NCBI RefSeq assembly: GCF_018141545.1
Contig: NZ_CP064356.1
Span: 3,113,001 to 3,177,000, forward strand
DNA from: Miltoncostaea oceani
Lineage (GTDB): Bacteria; Actinomycetota; Thermoleophilia; Miltoncostaeales; Miltoncostaeaceae
Direction of reading: 5' to 3'
Length of the DNA stretch: 64,000 nucleotides
Made by a program: the position numbers and the translations under genes
In this document: one piece after another, positions 42,681 through 51,042 of the stretch
How positions within the stretch are numbered: the stretch's first letter is position 1
How the letters are laid out: each line of letters starts with the position of its first letter
Notes under the pieces: generated by a model
Database searches by the model: none
Seen by the model: the letters and a program-made list of their open reading frames with translations, nothing else
Told to the model about the DNA's origin: nothing

Positions 42681-43525
42681 CGATCTGGATCCGTGGCCAC
42701 GAGGTGTGGGAAGGGATTCACCGCCGCGGATCCGCCAGGATGGATCTCGAAGTGGACGTGCGGCGCCCCGAAGCGCGCGTCACCGGTGTTGCCGTTCGCG
42801 CCGATGCGCTGACCGACGGTCACCCTGCTGCCCTCGTCGAGCCCCGGTGTGAGGGAGTCGAGGTGGGCGTAGTAGTACTCCGTCCCGTCGTCGCGGCGCA
42901 GCCAGACGTAGATGCCGCCGAGCCCTCGTTCCGTCCGACTGAGGCGGTCGACCACGGCGTCCGATACCGCGACGACGGGTGCGCCGCGGTCCGCGAGGAT
43001 GTCGTTGCCCTCGTGGGCCCCTTGCCCCCGCGGTGCGCCATAGTCGTCGGAGTAGCTGTTGTCGGCGGCGACGGGGAATGTGTCCAGAAGACGACTGGCA
43101 CCCGGCGATGACGGCGCTCCCGGCGCTGCGGCCGCGCGGCGTGTCTGGAGACCCAGGCGCCTCTGCAGGGTCACTTCCACCTGTCCGGTCACGGGGACGC
43201 CGAACCGCAGCTGAATGCGTTCGACGGCTCGTCGCGTCGCTCGCCCGAAGATCCCGTCTGTCGCCACGGCGAGACCTCGACGGCGCAGGATGCGCTGAAG
43301 GTCGCGCACGACCGGACCGCTCGAGCCGATCTTCAGTATCCCGCCAAGCGCCCCGGCGGGAATCGCACGACGGGAGACGGCGGGCGCAGAGCGGGGCACA
43401 GCGGAGCTGCTACCAGGGGCGGGCGGCGGCGCGGGCACAGGACTACTGGGGGGTGACGGCGGAGGAAGGTCCAGCTGGGCGCCGGTGGCCGGCGTCACAG
43501 CCGAGAGGGCGGCGACGACGACCAA
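42677..43525 (-). CDS. M23 peptidase with peptidoglycan-binding domain; true start probably upstream
   Basis: From TTG 43525 the protein has 282 residues: signal core, Pro-rich linker, PG_binding_1 domain (IGSSGPVVRDLQRILRRRG, DGIFGRATRRAVERIQ) and M23 domain (HEGNDILADRG, HVHFEIHPGG). The frame stays open upstream and encodes the basic n-region (RARSHRRLRRLSAGAA) expected before the signal core. AAGGAG (43592-43587 on this strand) stands before it, but no ATG/GTG/TTG follows; an ATC at 43582 is in frame. Either a rare start is used or the start codon is mutated. Confidence 0.8.
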   Translation of the reverse strand: MVVVAALSAVTPATGAQLDLPPPSPPSSPVPAPPPAPGSSSAVPRSAPAVSRRAIPAGALGGILKIGSSGPVVRDLQRILRRRGLAVATDGIFGRATRRAVERIQLRFGVPVTGQVEVTLQRRLGLQTRRAAAAPGAPSSPGASRLLDTFPVAADNSYSDDYGAPRGQGAHEGNDILADRGAPVVAVSDAVVDRLSRTERGLGGIYVWLRRDDGTEYYYAHLDSLTPGLDEGSRVTVGQRIGANGNTGDARFGAPHVHFEIHPGGSAAVNPFPHLVATDPDR

Positions 43526-43680
43526 GGCGGCCCCCGCCGAGAGGCGACGCAGACGACGATGTGAACGCGCTCGCGTGGAGATGAATCTCCTTCCGCTGCT
43601 ATTGCGGCCTCGCTGCGAACGTGTCGACAGTCGCCGGGGCCCGAACAGCGAGGCAGACTAGACACCGGCCGGGGCCGGGT

Positions 43681-43697
43681 GTGACGAACCGGTGACG
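43681..43697. promoter_or_regulatory. CGTCAC direct repeat (site B)
   Basis: On the reverse strand CGTCAC-CGGTT-CGTCAC, about 100 bp upstream of the leftward M23 operon. Same 17-bp design as site A. Confidence 0.65.
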
Positions 43698-43759
43698 GTG
43701 GGGTGTCGTCGCGGCGCAAGGTGGCGAGTCGGCCACTCCACGCCCCATCCTGTCCGGCT

Positions 43760-43776
43760 CTCAACAGGTTCGTCAC
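43760..43776. promoter_or_regulatory. CGTCAC-like direct repeat (site C)
   Basis: CTCAAC-AGGTT-CGTCAC, followed by AGG, 90 bp upstream of ccmF. First unit diverged, second perfect. Together with site B it lies in the divergent promoter gap between the M23 and ccmF operons. Confidence 0.55.
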
Positions 43777-43865
43777 AGGCCTGTGCGACCGTCAGATCGC
43801 GTGCTCGGCTGCCGACGTCCCATCACTTCGCACCCCGCTGGCGATCTGACGCCACGAGGAGACCC

Positions 43866-45857
43866 GTGAGCATCCTCGGTCGCGCCGCCCTGCTGCTGGC
43901 CCTGGCGGCGGCGGTTTACGTCGTCTACGCCGCGCTGCGCTCCCGCCGTCCCGGCGGCCGCGCCTGGGAGGCGAGCGCCGAGCGCGCCGTCTACGCCGTC
44001 TGCGCGTTCACGACCCTCGCGGTGGTGACGATGTGGGTGGCCCTCGCCACCGACGCCTTCGAGCTGCGGAACGTGGCCGAGTACACCTCGAGCACGCTCG
44101 GGTGGCAGTTCAAGCTGACGGCCCTCTGGGGGAGCCAGGCGGGGTCGCTGCTGCTGTGGGCGTGGATCCTCACCGTCTTCTCGGCGATCGTCGTGCGGAC
44201 CAACCGGGACCGCAACCGCCTGCTGATGCCGGTCGTGATGGCGGTGCTGATGGGCATCGCGATCTTCTTCCTGCTGCTGCTCTCGTTCGTGACGAGCCCG
44301 TTCGAGACGCTCGCCCAGGTGCCCGCCGAGGGCCGCGGGCTCAACCCGCTGCTCCAGAACCCGTACATGCAGATCCACCCGCCGATGCTCTACCTCGGCT
44401 TCGTGGGCCTGTCGGTGCCGTTCGCCTTCGCGATCGCCGCGCTCGTGACCCGCAAGGTCGACACCGCGTGGATCGCGAGCGTCCGGCGCTGGACGATCTT
44501 CTCGTGGCTGTTCCTCGGCATCGGCATCCTGCTCGGCGCCAAGTGGGCGTACGAGACCCTCGGCTGGGGCGGCTACTGGGCCTGGGACCCCGTCGAGAAC
44601 GCGGCCTTCATGCCATGGCTCGTCGCGACCGCGTTCCTCCACTCCGTGATGGTGCAGGAGCGCCGGGGGATGCTGAAGGTCTGGAACATGGTGCTGGTCA
44701 TCCTGACCTTCACCCTCTGCCTGTTCGGCACGTTCCTGACGCGGTCCGGGGTCATCTCGTCGGTGCACGCCTTCGGCGAGTCGACGCTCGGCCCGTTCTT
44801 CCTCGCCTTCATCGCGGTCATCCTGATCGCGTCGGTGGCGCTGCTCGTGAGCCGGCTGCCGCTGCTGCGCTCCCAGCACACGCTCGAGAGCTACATCTCG
44901 CGCGAGGCGATCTTCCTCTTCAACAACCTGCTCCTGGTGGGGCTGGCGTTCGCGGTCTTCTGGGGGACGGTCTTCCCGATCATCTCCGAGGCCCTGCGCG
45001 GCGAGCGGATCACGGTGGGGCAGGGGTACTTCAACCAGGTCGCCCTGCCGATCGGCATCGCGCTGCTCGTCCTCACCGGCGTGGGCCCGCTGATCGCCTG
45101 GCGCAAGTCCTCGCCGGCGCAGCTGCGCCGGCGCTTCGTGGGCCCGATCGTCGTCGCCGCGGTCGCCGCCGTGCCGCTGCTCGTCCTCACCGACCTGCGC
45201 AACAGCCCGGCCGCCGCCGCCACGATCATCGCGGGCGTCTTCGTCACCGCGTGCATCACCGGCGAGTTCTGGCGCGGGATGAAGGTGCGCCACGCCCTCG
45301 GGGGCGTCTCGTGGCCGGGGTCGCTGACGAGCATGGTGGCGCGCAACCGGCGCCGCTACGGCGGCTACGTCGTCCACCTCGGCATCGTGCTCCTGTTCAT
45401 CGGCTTCGCCGGATCGAAGGGCTTCGTCACCGAGTCCGACATCGCCGTCGCCCAGGGCGAGCGCGCCACGGTCGCCGGCTACACGTTCGTCAACGAGGGG
45501 TCCGACCGCACCTCCGACGACCACTCGTCGATCGTGTCCGTGACGATGGGCGTCTACCGCGGCGGCGAGCGGATCGGGACGATGACCCCCGGCGTCGAGA
45601 CCTTCGCAGCCGACGGCACGCGCTCGTCAGACATCGCGATCGACACGAGCCCGCGGCGCGACATCTACCTGTTCCTGACGCGTCTCGAGGACAACGGCCT
45701 CGCCCGCGTGTCGGTGTACGTCAACCCGCTCGTCGCATGGATCTGGGTGGCGGGCGTGCTCATGTTCGCCGGCGGCCTGCTGGCCGCGTGGCCCGCCCGG
45801 GCCTTGCCGGGATACCAGGACGCAACGACCCGGTCGGAGGGGGCGGCCCCGGCTTGA
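43866..45857 (+). CDS. ccmF: Cytochrome c heme lyase subunit CcmF-like
   Basis: GTG 43866 follows GAGGAG. The 663-residue protein has about 15 predicted helices and the CcmF/CcsA heme-handling WWD-type motif, [15 protein letters not shown], followed by ATAFLHS. Conserved His residues flank it ([20 protein letters not shown]). The large domain near the C-terminus is extracytoplasmic (about 535-625). CcmF ligates heme to apocytochrome c. No CcmA-E or CcmH appears in the window, but CcdA and a TlpA-like protein do. It begins an operon with lgt and DUF1624. Confidence 0.88.
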   Translation: MSILGRAALLLALAAAVYVVYAALRSRRPGGRAWEASAERAVYAVCAFTTLAVVTMWVALATDAFELRNVAEYTSSTLGWQFKLTALWGSQAGSLLLWAWILTVFSAIVVRTNRDRNRLLMPVVMAVLMGIAIFFLLLLSFVTSPFETLAQVPAEGRGLNPLLQNPYMQIHPPMLYLGFVGLSVPFAFAIAALVTRKVDTAWIASVRRWTIFSWLFLGIGILLGAKWAYETLGWGGYWAWDPVENAAFMPWLVATAFLHSVMVQERRGMLKVWNMVLVILTFTLCLFGTFLTRSGVISSVHAFGESTLGPFFLAFIAVILIASVALLVSRLPLLRSQHTLESYISREAIFLFNNLLLVGLAFAVFWGTVFPIISEALRGERITVGQGYFNQVALPIGIALLVLTGVGPLIAWRKSSPAQLRRRFVGPIVVAAVAAVPLLVLTDLRNSPAAAATIIAGVFVTACITGEFWRGMKVRHALGGVSWPGSLTSMVARNRRRYGGYVVHLGIVLLFIGFAGSKGFVTESDIAVAQGERATVAGYTFVNEGSDRTSDDHSSIVSVTMGVYRGGERIGTMTPGVETFAADGTRSSDIAIDTSPRRDIYLFLTRLEDNGLARVSVYVNPLVAWIWVAGVLMFAGGLLAAWPARALPGYQDATTRSEGAAPA

Positions 45858-46651
45858 CCATCGGACTCGCACCCACTTTCGACGCCGGGCCGCTGACCCT
45901 CTCCTGGCACGGCCTCATGACCGCCATCGGTCTCCTCGTCGGCATCGCACTGGCTCAGCGTCTTGCGGGGGCACGGGGGGCCGACCCGGATGCGGTACTC
46001 GGGATGGCGGTCGTCAGCACGATCGCCGGGCTCGCGGGGGCACGGCTGTACTACCTGGCGCAGGAGGACCCCGCGCGGCTGGTGACCCCGTGGCGGGATG
46101 CGTCCAGCGGCTTCGCGTTCTACGGCACCGTCATCGCCGTGCTTCCCGCCGTGGCGATCTTCCTGCGTGTGACGGGTCGCTCCGTCCTGCCCCATCTCGA
46201 CGTCCTCGCGTTGGCATTCCCGGCTGGCATGGCCCTCGGGCGAGTAGGCGACCTTTTGAACGGCGAGCACTACGGCCCACCGACGGGCCTTCCGTGGGGG
46301 GTCACCTACACCGACCCGGCGTCCCACGTCCCGGAGACTGGCGTCGCCTATCACTCCGGCGCGCTCTACGAGGTCGCGTTTGTCATCGTCCTCGCCGTCG
46401 CGGTCCTTGTGGGTCATCGGTATCTGCGCCGCCCCGGCGATGCCCTCTGGCTCGTCCTGGGCGCGTACAGCGTCGGGCGTTTCGTCGTCTTCTTCTGGGT
46501 GCGGGACGTCGACGTCGTCGCTCTCGGCCTACGCCAGGCACAGTGGACCAGTCTGGCTCTCCTTTCCGTCGCGGTGATCGGAGCGGCGGCTCTCCGTGTC
46601 CTCGGCCGCCGTCATGTACCGCGTCCGGAGTCGGGCGTCGGGCCCGCATGA
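45854..46651 (+). CDS. lgt: Prolipoprotein diacylglyceryl transferase
   Basis: TTG 45854 overlaps the ccmF stop (TTGA). The 265-residue protein has about seven predicted helices and the Lgt signature [13 protein letters not shown], in which Arg, Asn and Glu are the conserved residues. ISWHG-like [11 protein letters not shown] occurs at the N-terminus and a conserved YHSGALYE later. It transfers diacylglycerol from phosphatidylglycerol to the lipobox Cys, the first step of lipoprotein maturation, upstream of LspA (6800). The larger open frame covering it and ccmF is a shadow. Confidence 0.88.
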   Translation: MTIGLAPTFDAGPLTLSWHGLMTAIGLLVGIALAQRLAGARGADPDAVLGMAVVSTIAGLAGARLYYLAQEDPARLVTPWRDASSGFAFYGTVIAVLPAVAIFLRVTGRSVLPHLDVLALAFPAGMALGRVGDLLNGEHYGPPTGLPWGVTYTDPASHVPETGVAYHSGALYEVAFVIVLAVAVLVGHRYLRRPGDALWLVLGAYSVGRFVVFFWVRDVDVVALGLRQAQWTSLALLSVAVIGAAALRVLGRRHVPRPESGVGPA

Positions 46652-47472
46652 TCACCGGCGAAATCCGAGACGACCTTGTCGCCGCCGCGGGCGGGCGCCC
46701 CGATCGGGCACGGAGCCGGCTGTGGGAGATTGATCTCGGGCGCACGCTGGCGATCACCATGATGGTCGCTTACCACACGGTCTACGACATCGAGCTCCTC
46801 TCGCCGGGGCTCGGCCCGGACCCATTCACAGGCACGTGGGGAGCCCTGCCGGAGGCGACCGGCTCACTCTTCCTGTTCGTCGCGGGCGTCTCGTTCGCGG
46901 TGTCCGACGAACGGATGCGAGCGCGCGGCCTCGACGCCGGCCGGCGTCGACGGCGGCACGCGCGTCGCGCGGTGTTGGTCTTGGGCGCGGCAATGGTCGT
47001 GTCGGTCGCGACGTGGGTGGCCTTCGACGAGCGGTACGTCCGCTTCGGAATCCTCCACGCCATCGCCGTCGGGACCGCGGTCTGTGCCGTGACGATCCGT
47101 CTACGCGCCGTGAACCTCGTCTTGGGCCTCGCCGTGATAGCGCTCGGCGTACTCGTGACCGCCGTCGACTCGGGGTCTTCTTGGTTACTCCCGATCGGGC
47201 TCGGGCCCCCGGAGATCGGCAGCGTCGACTACTGGCCCCTGCTTCCCTGGCTCGGCCCCATGCTGATCGGCGTCGCGGTCGGCACCCGCCTCTATCCGGC
47301 GGGTGTGCGCAGCCGGTTCATCGCCCCGCTCGGTCGCCGCGCCGTCCCCGGGCCGCTGACCACACCCGGCCGTCATTCGCTGATGATCTACCTCGTCCAC
47401 CAGCTCGTCCTGATCCCCCTTGTCTGGACAGTGCTCGTCGTGGGCGGTGTCGAGGTGCCGTGGCCGCTCTGA
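46648..47472 (+). CDS. DUF1624 membrane protein (HGSNAT-like acyltransferase domain)
   Basis: ATG 46648 overlaps the lgt stop. The 274-residue protein has about seven predicted helices and the same blocks as its paralogue at 12844: RLWEIDLGRTLAITMMVAYH, YVRFGILHAIA, WPLLPWLGPMLIGVAVG and GRHSLMIYLVHQLVLIP. It probably transfers an acyl group to an envelope sugar. Its place between lgt and PBP2 ties it to envelope assembly. Confidence 0.8.
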   Translation: MITGEIRDDLVAAAGGRPDRARSRLWEIDLGRTLAITMMVAYHTVYDIELLSPGLGPDPFTGTWGALPEATGSLFLFVAGVSFAVSDERMRARGLDAGRRRRRHARRAVLVLGAAMVVSVATWVAFDERYVRFGILHAIAVGTAVCAVTIRLRAVNLVLGLAVIALGVLVTAVDSGSSWLLPIGLGPPEIGSVDYWPLLPWLGPMLIGVAVGTRLYPAGVRSRFIAPLGRRAVPGPLTTPGRHSLMIYLVHQLVLIPLVWTVLVVGGVEVPWPL

Positions 47473-47482
47473 AAGAACGCCG

Positions 47483-49405
47483 GTGACCACCTCGTCGAGT
47501 CGTCGCGGACGCAGGCGAGTCCGGCGACCCGGGCACAGCGTCCTGACTCCGGAGTCCGCGATCCGGATCGCCATGTTCGGTGGCATCCTGCTCGTGGCCC
47601 TTGGCGTCCTGTTGCTGAGGTTGTGGTTTCTCCAGGTCATCTCCGAGGAGCAGTACGCCGAGCGCGCCGACGCAAACCGCCTGAGGACCGTGCGCCAGGA
47701 GGCACCCCGCGGGGCGATCGTCGACCGGGAGGGCCGGACCCTGGTCACGCATCGAACCGGCATCAATGTCGTGGCGCGCGCACAGGAGTTCGACGAGGGC
47801 CGCCGCCCAGGCGTCATCCGTCGGCTCGCCAAGGTGCTCGACCTCCCACCGTCAACCTTGGTGGCCAAGGTCCGGAAGGCCAGCGGATCACCGCTGCAGG
47901 CCGTCGTCCTCGCTGAGGACATCAACCGGGATACCCGCCTCTACCTCGCCGAGCGCCGCCGGGACTTTCCCGGCATAGATCTTGAAGAGACCTACCCCCG
48001 TGAGTACCCGATCGGGACGTCTCTCGCTCATGTGATCGGTTACACGGGGCCCATCACCGCCGAGACCATCGAGGAGTACCGCCAGAGGGGCTACCTCGGC
48101 AATGAGATCGTCGGGACGAGTGGGCTCGAAGCCCAGTACGAGCAGTATCTCGCGGGTAAGCAGGGGGAAGCGGTCATCGAGGTGGACGCGGCGGGCGAGC
48201 CGCGAAGCCGACAGGTGTTGTCGGCCACCCCTCCTCAGCCTGGGAACACGCTGGAGTTGGCCATCCACATGCCTACCCAGGTGGCACTTGCGCGTGCCAT
48301 CGCGGAGCGCGTGTCCGAGAGCGGCAGTCCCGGCGGGGGCGCCGGCGTCGCGCTCGACCCTGAGACCGGGGAGGTGCTGGCGATCGCATCCTTCCCGTCC
48401 TATCGTCCCGACAGCTTCTCGGGCACCCGCCCACTGGCGGTGGACCGGCTCCTGGACGACTCTCGCCGCCCGCTCCTGAACCGGGCGGTCGGAGGCCTCT
48501 ACCCGGCGGCGTCGACCTTCAAGGTCGTCACGGCCGCCGCCGCCATGAGGCGTGGCTTCCTCGGGACGACCGAAGTCCTTCCATCACCCGGATCGCTGGA
48601 ACTCTACAGCCAGGTCTTTCGCGGATTCGAGAGCCGGAGCTGGGGTGAGCTGGACGTGCGACGGGCGCTCGAGGTATCCAGCGACACGTTCTTCTACCAG
48701 CTGGGCGACCTCTTCTATCAGGACATGCCTCGCACCGCGCTCCAGGACGAGGCGCGGCGCTTCGGGCTCGGCGCACCCACAGGAATCGACCTCCCGGGGG
48801 GCGACGAGGAAGGCATCGTCCCGGACCTGGAGTGGAAGAAGGAGGCCTTCCGCGATAGCCCCGATCCACTCGACCGGACGTGGAAGCCCGGCGATTCCAT
48901 CAACCTATCGACGGGTCAGGGGAACCTGCTGGTCACGCCCCTGCAGATGGCGACCGCATACGCGGCGATCGCCAATGGCGGGACCGTCGTCGCTCCGACG
49001 ATCGGCCGGCGGGTGCTTGATTCGACGGGTCGCCCGCTCCGGTCGCTGGTCGGCAGTCGGCCGAGCCGCTCGGCGGCTATCGACCCCACCGTCCTCCAGG
49101 CGCTCCGCGACGGACTGGCGCAGGCGGCGAACGGGGCGGATGGGACCTCGACCGCAGTGTTCGGCGGTCTGCCGGAAACGGCTCGCGTCGCCGGCAAGAC
49201 CGGGACGGCCGAGAACGAGACCGGTGTCGACCACTCCTGGTACGTCGGATACGCCCCCGCCGACGCCCCGAAGATCGTCGTCGCGGTCGTCATCGAGCAG
49301 GGCGGTCAGGGGGCCAACGCGGCGGCCCCGGCTGTCTGCCAGACGATGGCGGCGTTCCTCGCATTCGACCGGACGCTCTGTGGCGGAGGCGCCAGCGCCA
49401 ATTGA
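47483..49405 (+). CDS. mrdA: Penicillin-binding protein 2-type transpeptidase
   Basis: GTG 47483 lies 11 bp after the DUF1624 stop. The 640-residue protein has a basic cytoplasmic end, one membrane anchor (about 28-52), a class-B dimerisation domain (RGAIVDREGRTL, EETYPREYPIGT, GTSGLEAQYEQYL) and a transpeptidase domain with Ser344 in STFK, SSD (399-401) in place of the usual SxN, and KTGTAE (572-577). It cross-links peptidoglycan during elongation. SSD is a mild departure. No MreBCD or RodA gene is seen in the window. Confidence 0.9.
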   Translation: MTTSSSRRGRRRVRRPGHSVLTPESAIRIAMFGGILLVALGVLLLRLWFLQVISEEQYAERADANRLRTVRQEAPRGAIVDREGRTLVTHRTGINVVARAQEFDEGRRPGVIRRLAKVLDLPPSTLVAKVRKASGSPLQAVVLAEDINRDTRLYLAERRRDFPGIDLEETYPREYPIGTSLAHVIGYTGPITAETIEEYRQRGYLGNEIVGTSGLEAQYEQYLAGKQGEAVIEVDAAGEPRSRQVLSATPPQPGNTLELAIHMPTQVALARAIAERVSESGSPGGGAGVALDPETGEVLAIASFPSYRPDSFSGTRPLAVDRLLDDSRRPLLNRAVGGLYPAASTFKVVTAAAAMRRGFLGTTEVLPSPGSLELYSQVFRGFESRSWGELDVRRALEVSSDTFFYQLGDLFYQDMPRTALQDEARRFGLGAPTGIDLPGGDEEGIVPDLEWKKEAFRDSPDPLDRTWKPGDSINLSTGQGNLLVTPLQMATAYAAIANGGTVVAPTIGRRVLDSTGRPLRSLVGSRPSRSAAIDPTVLQALRDGLAQAANGADGTSTAVFGGLPETARVAGKTGTAENETGVDHSWYVGYAPADAPKIVVAVVIEQGGQGANAAAPAVCQTMAAFLAFDRTLCGGGASAN

Positions 49406-51042
49406 TGCCCCTCCGCCGCCACCGCGCCCGAGCGGCGATCCAGCGCCTGCCGACGGATTCTCTCCTCGCCGGCGCCGCAGCCATCCTCACCCTGATGGGT
49501 GTCTCCACGATCGTCGCGGCCCGTGTCCTGCACCCAGATCGGGATCGGATCCCGCCTGGCGTGTCAATCGCCGGAACTCCGGTAGGGCGCCTCACGCCGG
49601 CCGAGGCGACCCGCACACTGACGGCGCGCCGGCGCGCACCGAACGGCGCCCTCCTCCTGATCGGTCCGGACGGTGACCCCGTGCTCCCGCCCGTCCGGCT
49701 GGCGACTCTGCGGCCCATCCCGCTCGTTGAGGAGGCGGTGGGTCTGGCGAGCCGTCCGGTCGGCCTGGGCTACCGGCTCCGCCGCGAGCTCGGATTGGGG
49801 GGCACGCGAGACATCCAGCTCGAGTATCGGTTGCGCCGGCATGTCGTGGACCGGCTGACCGCTCGGGCCGCTCGCGCGCTCGACCGCCCCGCGCGGTCGG
49901 CCTACGTCCGGGTCACAGGGTCCGAACTGGTGGTCGTCCCGTCGTCAAGGGGCAGAGCGGTCGATCGCGCGGCACTGGCTCGCCGCCTTGAGAGCCTGCC
50001 CCGAGAGGTTCAGGTGCCGGTCGTGCCGGTCACGCCGGAGATCACCGACCTCCAGGCCCAGATCGGGCGAGCGAAGGGACTGCGGATCGTCCGGGCCCCC
50101 ACGATCGTCAGCGCCGGCGGACAGCGGGCGCAGATCAACCGGGCGCTGCTCCTACGGGCGCTCGACTTCAAGAACGAGGGCGGCACCCTCGAGCCACGCA
50201 TCGATCCCAGGACCATCGACGGCCTCCTCGATCGGCGTCTCGGCCACGTCGAGCGGCCTCCCCGCTCAGCCCGGTTCCGTGTCAGGGGGAGGCGGGTCGA
50301 GGTCATCGCCGGCAGACCCGGCCGGGCCATCGACTCCGTGGCCGTCGCGCGCTCGATCGAGGACCGCCCGGGCGAAACGGTGTCGCTCCGCACCCGCATG
50401 GTGGCCCCCCCGCTGACGACCCGCGAGGCGGAGGACCTCGGGATCAGGGAGGTCGTCGGCGAGTTCCGGACGCCCTACGCCTGCTGCCAGCCTCGCGTGA
50501 CCAACATCCGCCGTGCGGCCGAACTCCTCGACGGCGTGATCATCCCGGCAGGCGCCACCTTCTCCCTGAACACACTCCTGGGGGAGAGGACGCGTGCCCG
50601 GGGCTTCGTGGCCGCCCCCCAGATAAACGCCGGCAAACTGGAGGACGCCGTCGGTGGAGGCATCAGCCAGGTGGCGACGACCCTGTTCAACGCGGCTTTT
50701 CTTGCGGGGTTGCGCATCGTGTCTCACACGCCGCATGAGTTCTGGATCCCGCGCTACCCAGCGGGGCGCGAGGCCACGATCTCCTGGGGCGGCCCGGAGC
50801 TGGTCCTTAAGAATGACTGGCCGTCCGCGATCCTCCTCAAGGTCGTCGCCGCAGACGAGGGGATCACGGTGCGACTGTTCTCGTCTCGATACGGCCGGCG
50901 GGTTTCGACGGAGACCATCGGTTTCCCCAGCGAGGGCTCGGCCTTCTCAGTGGTCTACACACGTCGGGTGGTGCGGGGGTCGGGGGGAGAGCGAAACGAG
51001 CGCTTCACGTGGACGTACCGGGCCCCGCCTCGGCCGGACTGA
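49405..51042 (+). CDS. VanW-domain cell-wall protein with repeated PG-binding-type domains
   Basis: ATG 49405 overlaps the PBP2 stop. The 545-residue protein has an N-terminal membrane anchor (about 20-42) and two related 120-residue regions of the YoaR/PG_binding_4 type (RAVDRAALARRLE and RAIDSVAVARSIED are matching pieces). The VanW domain begins at about 370, with PAGATFSLNTLLGERT, GGGISQVATTLFNAAF and IPRYPAGREATISW. Such proteins accompany peptidoglycan synthesis; the exact activity is unknown. Its 3' end overlaps the convergent PAP2-GT gene by 38 bp. Confidence 0.87.
   Translation: MPLRRHRARAAIQRLPTDSLLAGAAAILTLMGVSTIVAARVLHPDRDRIPPGVSIAGTPVGRLTPAEATRTLTARRRAPNGALLLIGPDGDPVLPPVRLATLRPIPLVEEAVGLASRPVGLGYRLRRELGLGGTRDIQLEYRLRRHVVDRLTARAARALDRPARSAYVRVTGSELVVVPSSRGRAVDRAALARRLESLPREVQVPVVPVTPEITDLQAQIGRAKGLRIVRAPTIVSAGGQRAQINRALLLRALDFKNEGGTLEPRIDPRTIDGLLDRRLGHVERPPRSARFRVRGRRVEVIAGRPGRAIDSVAVARSIEDRPGETVSLRTRMVAPPLTTREAEDLGIREVVGEFRTPYACCQPRVTNIRRAAELLDGVIIPAGATFSLNTLLGERTRARGFVAAPQINAGKLEDAVGGGISQVATTLFNAAFLAGLRIVSHTPHEFWIPRYPAGREATISWGGPELVLKNDWPSAILLKVVAADEGITVRLFSSRYGRRVSTETIGFPSEGSAFSVVYTRRVVRGSGGERNERFTWTYRAPPRPD

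Noticed and set aside
44033-45853. Long open extension of lgt through the ccmF gene
   Set aside because: Shadow frame: ccmF is clearly conserved in another frame and lgt has a natural start at TTG 45854.
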